DNA of 64,000 bases from NCBI GenBank assembly GCA_027943335.1, contig BSBK01006398.1:62001-126000 (forward strand), given 5' to 3'. Below the pieces are notes generated by a model that was not told the DNA's origin, did no database searches, and saw nothing but the letters and a program-made list of their open reading frames with translations. Within the stretch, counting starts at the first letter, position 1. The number at the start of each line of letters is the position of its first letter. This DNA is from Chamaecyparis obtusa. Lineage: Eukaryota > Streptophyta > Pinopsida > Cupressales > Cupressaceae. Both the position numbers and the translations under genes were made by a program. Below are positions 56,923 to 64,000 of this stretch, piece after piece.

Positions 56923-59900
56923 GTGGTAGATTCCCTAGAGGAATAGGTAGATCTTATGGTGAAAATAGTAGATCTTAACCTGAAAAGACAACTCTGGATA
57001 AAGGCAAGACTGAGTGGAAAGGTGAAATTTCATCTAGAGGTAGAGGTAGTAACTAACAAGGTGGTTATAATAGAGGTGGTTTCTAAGGAAATTGTTACAA
57101 TTGTGGAGAAGAAGGACATAGATAATTTGAGTGTACACATGCAATTAAGAAGGTCAGGAATAGTAGAAATGCTTTGGTGTAAGAAGAGTCACCGAATGAA
57201 CCTGAGAAGGAAAATAACTTGATGGTAAGGAGAGCACTTTGGAGTGATAGTAATAAGGAAGATCCGGTAAGGAAAATTTTGTTCAAGACCAAATTTAGAT
57301 TTTCTAATGAAGTTTGGAAGGTAATCATTGACAGTGGTAGCTTGGAGAATCTGGCATCTGAGGAAATGGTCACAAAACTGTAGTTGAAAACATTGGAACA
57401 TCTGAAGCCCTATCAGATTTCATGGATCAAAGATGAGCATACACTCTTGGTAAGTGAACAATGTTATGTGAATTTGAAAATTGGAAAGTACTATGATAAG
57501 GTGTTGTGTGATATCATGCCTATGGATTGTTGTTATATTTTGTTGGGTAGACCTTGGCAATATGATATACATGCTATATATGATGCAAGATTGCACAAAT
57601 ATACTATTTGGGCTAATGGGAGAAGAAAAATCTTGTTACCTTTAATGGAATAACTTGGTAGTAATGTTTGCAGATCTATGAAAGTTTTCTTAGTGGAAGG
57701 AAGAAAGTTTGTTAAGGATTTGAAGAAGAGTGATGTATGTTTTGTTGTGATTCCTAACAAACTGAGTAAGAAAATAGAGGATAGTGTCCCTGAGGAGATT
57801 GATAATTTAGTCACCGATTATAGTGAAATCATTTTTGATAATGTACCGATTGGTTTTCCACCAAAGAGAAGCATTGATCATTGCATGGATCTAATTCCTG
57901 GAGCTAGTTTACTGAATAAGGCACCACATCAGTTGACACCTACTGAGAATTAGCAATTAAACCGACAAATTCAAGAATTCTTGCAGAAAGGTTTGATCAG
58001 AGAAAGTTTGAGTCCTTGTGTAGTACCTATGGTATTAGCACCTAAGAAGAATGGAGAATGGCGAATGTGTACTAATTCTATAGAAATTAACAAGATAATA
58101 GTGAAATATAGGTTTCCTATACTAAGAATGGATGAAATAATAGGAAATTTGACTAGAGCAAAGTATTTTACCAAAATTGATTTGAAAAGTGGCTATCATC
58201 AGATCAGAATCAGAGAAGGTGATGAGTGGAAGACTACTTTCAATACAAAAGAAGGTTTGTATGAGTGATTGGTTATGCCTTTTGGTATAACTAATGCACC
58301 AAGTACTTTTATGAGATTGATGAATGAAGTTTTGAAGAAATTATTGGGTAAATTTGTGATTGTATATCTTGATGACATTCTGATATTCAGTAAGACCAGA
58401 GAAGAAAATTTGTTGCATGTTAAACAAGTATTGCAGAGGTTGAAAGAAGAAAAGTTGTTGATAATTTTGAAGAAGTGTTCATTCATGAAAGAGGAGATTG
58501 TGTATTTGGGATTTGTAATTTCAGCTGATGGTTTGAAAATGGATCCTAAAAAGGTTGAAGCTCTTTTGAATTGGCCTACACCTGAGAATTCTAGTGAGGT
58601 AAGATCATTTCATGGTTTGGAAAGTTTTTACCAAAAGTTCGTTAGGAATTTTAGTTGAATATTTAATTCTATGACTGAGACTATGAGAGGAGATAAAAAG
58701 GAATTCAAGTGGACACATGGAGCTGATAAAATTTTTGAGACTCTAAAGTAGAAGGTTGTTGAATTGCTTGTTTTGGCATTGCCTAATTTCAATAAGGTAT
58801 TTCAAGAGGAATGTGATGTATGTGGTAGTGCAATTTGAGCTATATTGAGTCAATAAGGTAAACCTGTTGCTTTCTTTAGTGAAAAGTTGAATGATGCAAA
58901 AAGGAAATACTCTGTGTATGATCAAAAATTCTATGCTATTGTTCAAGTACTGAAGAAATGGAGATATTTATTTGATACTGAGTGAATTTGTGTTGTATAC
59001 CGATCATAAGGCTTTACACTATTTGGGTAGTCAGAATAAGTTGAATCAAAGACATATGAAATGGGTTGAGTATTTGCAGAGTTATACATTTGTGATAAAG
59101 CATAAGAGTGGAGTCACTAACCAAGTTGTCGATGCATTGAGTAGAAGGAGATCTTTGATGACCAAAATGAAAATTAAAGTTATTGGCTTTGATGACATGA
59201 GAGATTATTATGAATTTATTCTTGATTTTTCTGAGTCATGGAGAAAGTGCAGAGCACCTATTCAAGATCAACCGAGTACTAAATGGGATGAATATTTTAT
59301 TCAAGGAGGTATGTTATTTAAAGGTATTCAGTTGTGTATACCAAGAGGAGCAATGAGAACTAATTTGATAACGGAGAAACATATTAGTGGATTGGCTGGA
59401 CATTTTGGTGTTGATAAGACATTGAATTTTCTTAAGGAGAAATACTTTTGGCCACAGTTGTATAAAGATGTTCAGAAATTTGTGAAAAGTTATGGAATTT
59501 GTCAAAGTGCAAAAGGAGTAAGTATGAATACTTGATTGTAAACACCGATCTTTGTTCCTAAAAAACCTTGGATTAACATTAGTATGGATTTTTTTCTAGG
59601 CTTACCGAAGATAGTAAGAGGTAATGATTCTATATTTGTTGTTGTGGATAGATTTTCTAAAATGGCACATTTTATACCTTGTAGAATGACATTAATGTCA
59701 TACATATAGAAGATCTTTTCTTTAAGGAAATTATCAGATTGCATGGATTACCGAGAAGTATTATCTCTGACTGAGAAAATAAATTTGTTGGATACTTTTG
59801 GAAGACCCTTTGGAGAAAGTTTGGCACTGAGTTGAAATATAGTTCTATATTTCACCCACAAAATGATGGATAGATAGAAGTTGTGAATAGGAGTTTGGAA

Positions 59901-60606
59901 AATCTTTTGAGATGTTTAGTTGGAGACACACCAAGTAATTGGGATTTTGTGTTTCCATGAGTAGAGTTTGCATACAATAATTCAATGAATAGGAGTACTG
60001 GAAAAATACCCTTTGAGATTGTAAATGGCATACAACTGAGAGGTATATCTGATTTGAGGGATATTGCTAATGAAAGAAAGAGAAGTGTTGAAGGAGTAAA
60101 TTTTGTTGAGTACATGAAAAAATTGCATGAAGATGTGAAACATAAGTTGGAAGTAAGTAATTAGAAATAAAAAGATAGAGCTGATAGATCAAGAAGACAT
60201 AAGACTTTTGCAGTCGGTGATGAAGTAATGGTTCATTTGAAGAAAGGTCAATTTCCTATTGGAACATATGGGAAGCTGAAAATGAAGAAGTTTGGTCCTT
60301 CCAAGATATTGAGGAAATTTGATAGTGGAAATGCATATGAGATTGAGTTACTTGATGACATGGATATATCACCTATATTTAAAATTATTGATTTGTATGA
60401 GTATCATGAACCAGATGAAGACATGATAGTACCGATGGATTATCCTAAGAAATAGATGGAAGAAGTTGGAAATATTTTGGAGAAAAGAATTGGTAGAAGT
60501 ACAAGAGGAAAATAGTATATGGAATATCTGGTAAAGTGGAAGAATAGACCGATTGAAGATAGTTCATGGATTTCACAATTTGAGTTGGATGCAGCTCAAA
60601 TCATAC
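56923..60606 (+). pseudogene. chromovirus protease-RT-RNase H-integrase with chromodomain-like tail
   Basis: A zinc knuckle is at about 57090-57130 (CYNCGEEGH). Protease: VIIDSGSLENL at about 57323-57355 and LLGRPWQYD at about 57541. [21 protein letters not shown] (57990), [15 protein letters not shown] (58170-58214), [12 protein letters not shown] (58272) and catalytic YLDDILIF at 58365-58388. RNase H: FSEKLNDAKRKYS (about 58875) and, after a shift at about 58980, LYTDHKALHY and VVDALSRR (59128). Integrase: HISGLAGHFGVDKT zinc region, [10 protein letters not shown] (59583), ISD near 59765 and DG.IEVVNRS (about 59865). Then LKMKKFGPSKILRKF (60275) and a chromodomain-like end (YLVKWKNRPIEDSSWI, about 60525-60572). 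Stops include TGA at 58267, TGA after IISD and TAG at 60453. Chromovirus tails target insertion to heterochromatin. Confidence 0.88.
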
Positions 60607-60695
60607 CTGTTTCATGATTCAGAGAATCATTTTTCAAATAAATTCAAGTGTCTAATTTAGGAGCATCTTGGGTCCTTGGCAATCATGTGTCACCA
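60607..60695 (+). other. chromovirus sequence after pol
   Basis: Short tail with GGAGCATCTTGGGTCCTTGG, shared with 47695-47715. It ends abruptly where CACTACTACA starts. Confidence 0.6.
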
Positions 60696-61019
60696 CACTA
60701 CTACATTTGGGGCCAAATTTTGACAAAAGTTTCAAACGGGTAACTTTTTATTACGAATTTGGTTTTTTTTTTTGTAATAGGCCCCGATGATGTTGGTATT
60801 CTGATGGGTTTTTAATTGACCATCGGAATTCTGATAGATTCAAAGTATAGATAAAAAAAAAGTGAAATGACCTAATCATTTTTATTTTGATTGGATAGAG
60901 GGAGCGGGAGAAAAGGAGTGAAAGCTGAGCGTGAGAGAAGGTATGTGATTTCTTCATCTTTCGAGCCTCTGGCATCATATTCAAATGCATTTCATTTTAT
61001 TTGATCATGAATGCTCTCT
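60696..61019 (+). mobile_element. possible CACTA (En/Spm-type) transposon end
   Basis: CACTACTACATTTGGGG begins where chromovirus homology stops. Next come CCCCGATGATG, TTCTGATGGG and GACCATCGGAATTCTGATAG, resembling the subterminal CGATGG/CCATCGG repeats of plant CACTA elements. The opposite end (TGTAGTAGTG) is not in the window, so the call rests on one end only. Confidence 0.35.
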
Positions 61020-61287
61020 GAAATGACCACATTCTACTGGTGTCATGCCGTAGCTAGTGCTTTATCTCTATTATTTGATGTTATTGGTGCTTGTGCTCAA
61101 GGATATCGATTCACTATATTCAAATGTTTGGATTCACGTTTGTTGATATTACTGGCATATATGTTTAATGACACCATTATAAATTGTTGTCACTAAAATG
61201 ACCGCATTCTACTAGTGTCGTGCCCTAGCCCATGCTTTAACTCCATTATTTGATGTTATTGGTGCTTGTGCTCAAGGATATCCATTT
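61020..61287. repeat. two direct copies of about 92 bp, 175 bp apart
   Basis: 61020-61112 and 61195-61287 share AAATGACC(A/G)CATTCTACT and TATTTGATGTTATTGGTGCT. Confidence 0.92.
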
Positions 61288-61326
61288 TTTTGAAATGTTG
61301 ACTGTGGTTATCAAATGGACAGTCCA

Positions 61327-62058
61327 TGAGCTTCTAGCTAGGTGCCATTTTTATTGATAGCTTAGGGCATCAAATATATTGTATCATTGATAGTTGATAC
61401 TTTTTTAAAAGGAAATAGGACAAAGAACGATTTTTATTTAGTTTCTCTATCTTGATCCCTAAGTGGCTTACAACCCTAGAGAAGTATATGCAGATTTATG
61501 GATGCAATTGCAGGATACATAGTAGCCAATAATTCACAATAAATCCATGCATCCAATTTGAATAGTAATTAATACAAAGAACTAGGGTCCTCCAATGGCC
61601 CAATCATCTGGACCTTGACTATCCCCTCAACCAGTGACCCTTCAAAACTGGGTTATCATGTAATCAGTGAGTGATCCTTCATTCTCCTGGTGAGCTTCTA
61701 GGTAGGTGCAATTTGTATATTTCATAGCTTAGAGCATCAAATGTATATTGTATCATTGATAGTTGAGACTTTGTTAAAAGGAAATAGGACAAAGAACAAT
61801 TTTGATTTAGTCTCTGTATTTTGATCCCTAAGTGGCTTACAACCCTAGAGAAGTATATGGAGATTTATAGATGCAGTTGTAGGATACATAGCAGCTGATA
61901 ACTTACAAAAAATCCATGCATCCAATTTGAATAGCAATTACTACAAAGAAATAGGGTCCTCCAATGGCGCAATCATCCAGACCTTGACTGTCCCCTCAAC
62001 TAGTGACCCTTCAAAACTAGGTTATCATGCAATCAGTGAGTGATCCTTCATTCTCCTA
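61327..62058. repeat. two tandem copies of about 364 bp
   Basis: Copy 1 61327-61690 and copy 2 61691-62058 both run from TGAGCTTCTAG(C/G)TAGGTG to CCTTCATTCTCCT. They share GGAAATAGGACAAAGAAC and CTTACAACCCTAGAGAAG. A piece of the unit recurs at 62296-62350. No coding frame is seen. Confidence 0.93.
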
Positions 62059-62275
62059 GTCTACCCTGCATCCAAACATATTGGAAATACACAATACAAT
62101 GATAACAAGTCTTTCACAATCCCCCTTCCCTCAAGGAACACTATCAACCATCCCTTCCACATAGCATTTCACTATTTTATGAGTGGATTGTATAGGAACA
62201 GTTAACATTAAACAAGGAGCAAACTCCTCAACACATCTTGGAAACCATTGAATTCAATAATAAATGAAACCTAAT
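62001..62275. repeat. direct repeat, left copy
   Basis: Matches 63726-64000 closely, offset 1725 bp (AATACACAATACAATGATAA in both). It overlaps the end of the 364-bp tandem unit. Confidence 0.93.
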
Positions 62276-62350
62276 ACCAACACTATTCCTTCCATAGTTG
62301 TAGGATACATAACAGTCGATAATTCACAAGAAATCCATGCATCAAATTTT

Positions 62351-63680
62351 TATAAGGATATCCTAGTAATCAATAGGAATTTTCTTGAGATGACCAATGA
62401 TTATGCATTTTGATGGCAGTGTGCTAGTTCAAAAGGATAATATAAATCTGAAACAATTTTTTCTGATTTTCTCAAACTATAAATGTGGTTAAAGGGAAAA
62501 TATTATGTGGAAAACCCACAAACCAAGCTAGCAAATGATTGTACATCAAATTATTCCTATATTCATTCAAGTATTGCTATGCTTCAGCTACCTGACCCTT
62601 GAGCTTCATCTAGAGGAATGTGTAGCTTTAAGATAGAGTTACTTCTTGGGCCTTACAATAGGGTAGAATATGATCAAGATTTGTTTAGGCTGTATCTTTG
62701 TTAGTCCCATTGTTAGGTTCTTATAGTTCATGGTTTCAATCTATTATGGTTGTGTAAGAGATTTGTAGATTCTTTTTCTAACATAATTATTGGACACCAT
62801 GATTGGAACAACTGGTTGTTGGCTATTGTACACATGAATCATATCTGTCAATGGTTCTTTGTGTTCAAGAATTCGTTGATCAATCTTTGAGATTTATTGT
62901 CCCAGCTTTAAAAGAGTGATAAAAGATATAGTGAGTGCTATCTTTTCCAAGTGTTTTGTGGGTGCCATTATCTTCTAGGAGTAATTTCTGGAACCAAATT
63001 ATGTTCTTTGCCTCTAGTAAATATTGCAGACACAACCAGCTTCTTGGTGAAGGGTTTCTTCCATCCCCATGAGGCACTATTCCATGGTTTCCATTCCCTT
63101 GAAGTTTACTGAACCTAATTTAATACAAGTGTGCACTATTTTGGGTTCCATAATTTATGGCCCCTACACTGTGGTTGTTAGCCTAATTAAGATAGGCCTA
63201 CCTTTGCATATAATAAGAGGCCAACATGAAACAAACATCCGGAGGTTAGGGGGTTGTTCCCTGTCCATAATTTATTATTTAAGTGCTAAGTGATGATGGG
63301 TATATCATGTAATTCATACCTAGTGTGTCTCTTTCTTTCTCTCCACATTTCACATTAGGAGTATATGTTATAAAATACTAATGAAATCAACTATAGGTCA
63401 AATCTAATCAAAATTGCAATATAAAGATTAAAATAGATCTTGAAGAAATATGGGAACCATTTTTTATAGATATTGTATAAACGAAGAGAATACTCCAAAG
63501 AGGAAATGCTTCAATGTGGAACAATTGAAGGACAATATTTTACTTTTATATCCACATCTGCAATGTTTTTGATATATTTCTGATATAACAAAACCATAGA
63601 AAGAATAGCATATAGAAGAAAGTAAAGAATAATGATCATACTTTGAGATATTGTGGAAAATTAAAGGAAAGAATGCTTGG
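62351..63680. other. no gene seen
   Basis: Sequence between two copies of the 275-bp repeat. Small frames (for example 63069-63293) show no family I recognise. Confidence 0.5.
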
Positions 63681-63725
63681 TGGGGCTATCATGCAATCAG
63701 TGAGTGATCCTTCATTCCTCTCTTC

Positions 63726-64000
63726 CAGTGACCCTTAAAAATAGGGTTATCATGCAATCCGTGAGTGATCCTTCATTCTCCCAATCTGCCCTGCATTCAA
63801 AAATATTGGAAATACACAATACAATGATAACAAGTCTTTCAAAATCCCCCTTCCCTCAAGTAACACTATCAACCATCCCTTCCACATAGCATTTCATTGT
63901 TGTATGATTGGATTGTGCAAGAACAGTTAACATTAAACAAGGAGTGAACTCCTCAACACATCTTGGAAACCATTGAATTCAATAATAAATGAAACCTAAC
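63726..64000. repeat. direct repeat, right copy (cut by the window edge)
   Basis: Second copy of 62001-62275. It is still matching at the last base of the window, so it probably continues. Confidence 0.93.

Larger units (their letters stand above)
49299..60606 (+). mobile_element. chromovirus (Ty3/gypsy) host element, interrupted by element e
   Basis: LTR end, iMet primer site (49441), gag (49575 on), element e inserted at 50664-56917, then zinc knuckle, protease, RT, RNase H, integrase and a chromodomain-like tail to about 60606. Gene order protease-RT-RNase H-integrase is gypsy type. All frames carry stops or shifts. No 3' LTR is present: after 60694 unrelated sequence begins. Confidence 0.88.

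Noticed and set aside
63069..63293. 74-codon frame near the right end
   Set aside because: No similarity recognised and not conserved in the repeated parts.

Overview
The window is plant nuclear DNA from a large, repeat-rich genome. The evidence is nested Ty3/gypsy and Ty1/copia LTR retrotransposons with plant-type primer sites, solo LTRs with 5-bp target duplications, a fragment of plant-type 5S rRNA, and a split plant-type dynein light chain gene with a 1.9-kb intron. I cannot name the species. A gymnosperm-like genome is only a guess from the density and style of the repeats. No prokaryotic signal is present.

Layout. 1-7904: 3' part of a Ty3/gypsy (Tat-like) element: integrase, a GGTGAAAACC repeat block, an antisense plant mobile domain (PMD) gene, polypurine tract and 3' LTR. 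9560-12749: minus-strand remains of a copia-type element with a coiled-coil gag, a duplicated U5-PBS and a solo LTR of the first family. 13876-21662: a nearly complete Tat-like element with gag, protease and G-patch plus an antisense PMD gene, but no reverse transcriptase or integrase. 21830-30180: three overlapping coiled-coil-gag elements, one (22909-28293) complete and apparently sitting inside the LTR of another. 30448-32161: an unknown coding fragment split by a solo LTR. 34098-36741: the only clear host gene, a two-exon dynein light chain gene on the minus strand. 39505-44340: a copia element with gag, protease, integrase and RT, broken by a foldback element carrying 5S rRNA sequence. 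44343-47690: 5' end of another gypsy-like element with a solo LTR in its gag. 48225-49293: another solo LTR. 49299-60606: a chromovirus with gag, protease, RT, RNase H, integrase and a chromodomain-like tail, whose gag is split by a complete coiled-coil-gag element (50664-56917, perfect TSD). 60696-64000: a possible CACTA-type end followed by large direct repeats.

Relations. The two Tat-like elements carry the same antisense two-exon PMD gene between their sense genes and the 3' LTR. Five copies of a coiled-coil gag family occur, all in elements with copia-like termini (iMet-type primer site, AAAGGGGGAGAT polypurine tract) but without recognisable pol. The two complete ones share a second reading frame of unknown function. 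Nearly all retroelement frames carry stops, many explicable as C-to-T changes in CAG, TGG or CGA codons, so most are pseudogenes. Removing the later insertions on paper restores reading frames at three places, which supports the nesting order given here.
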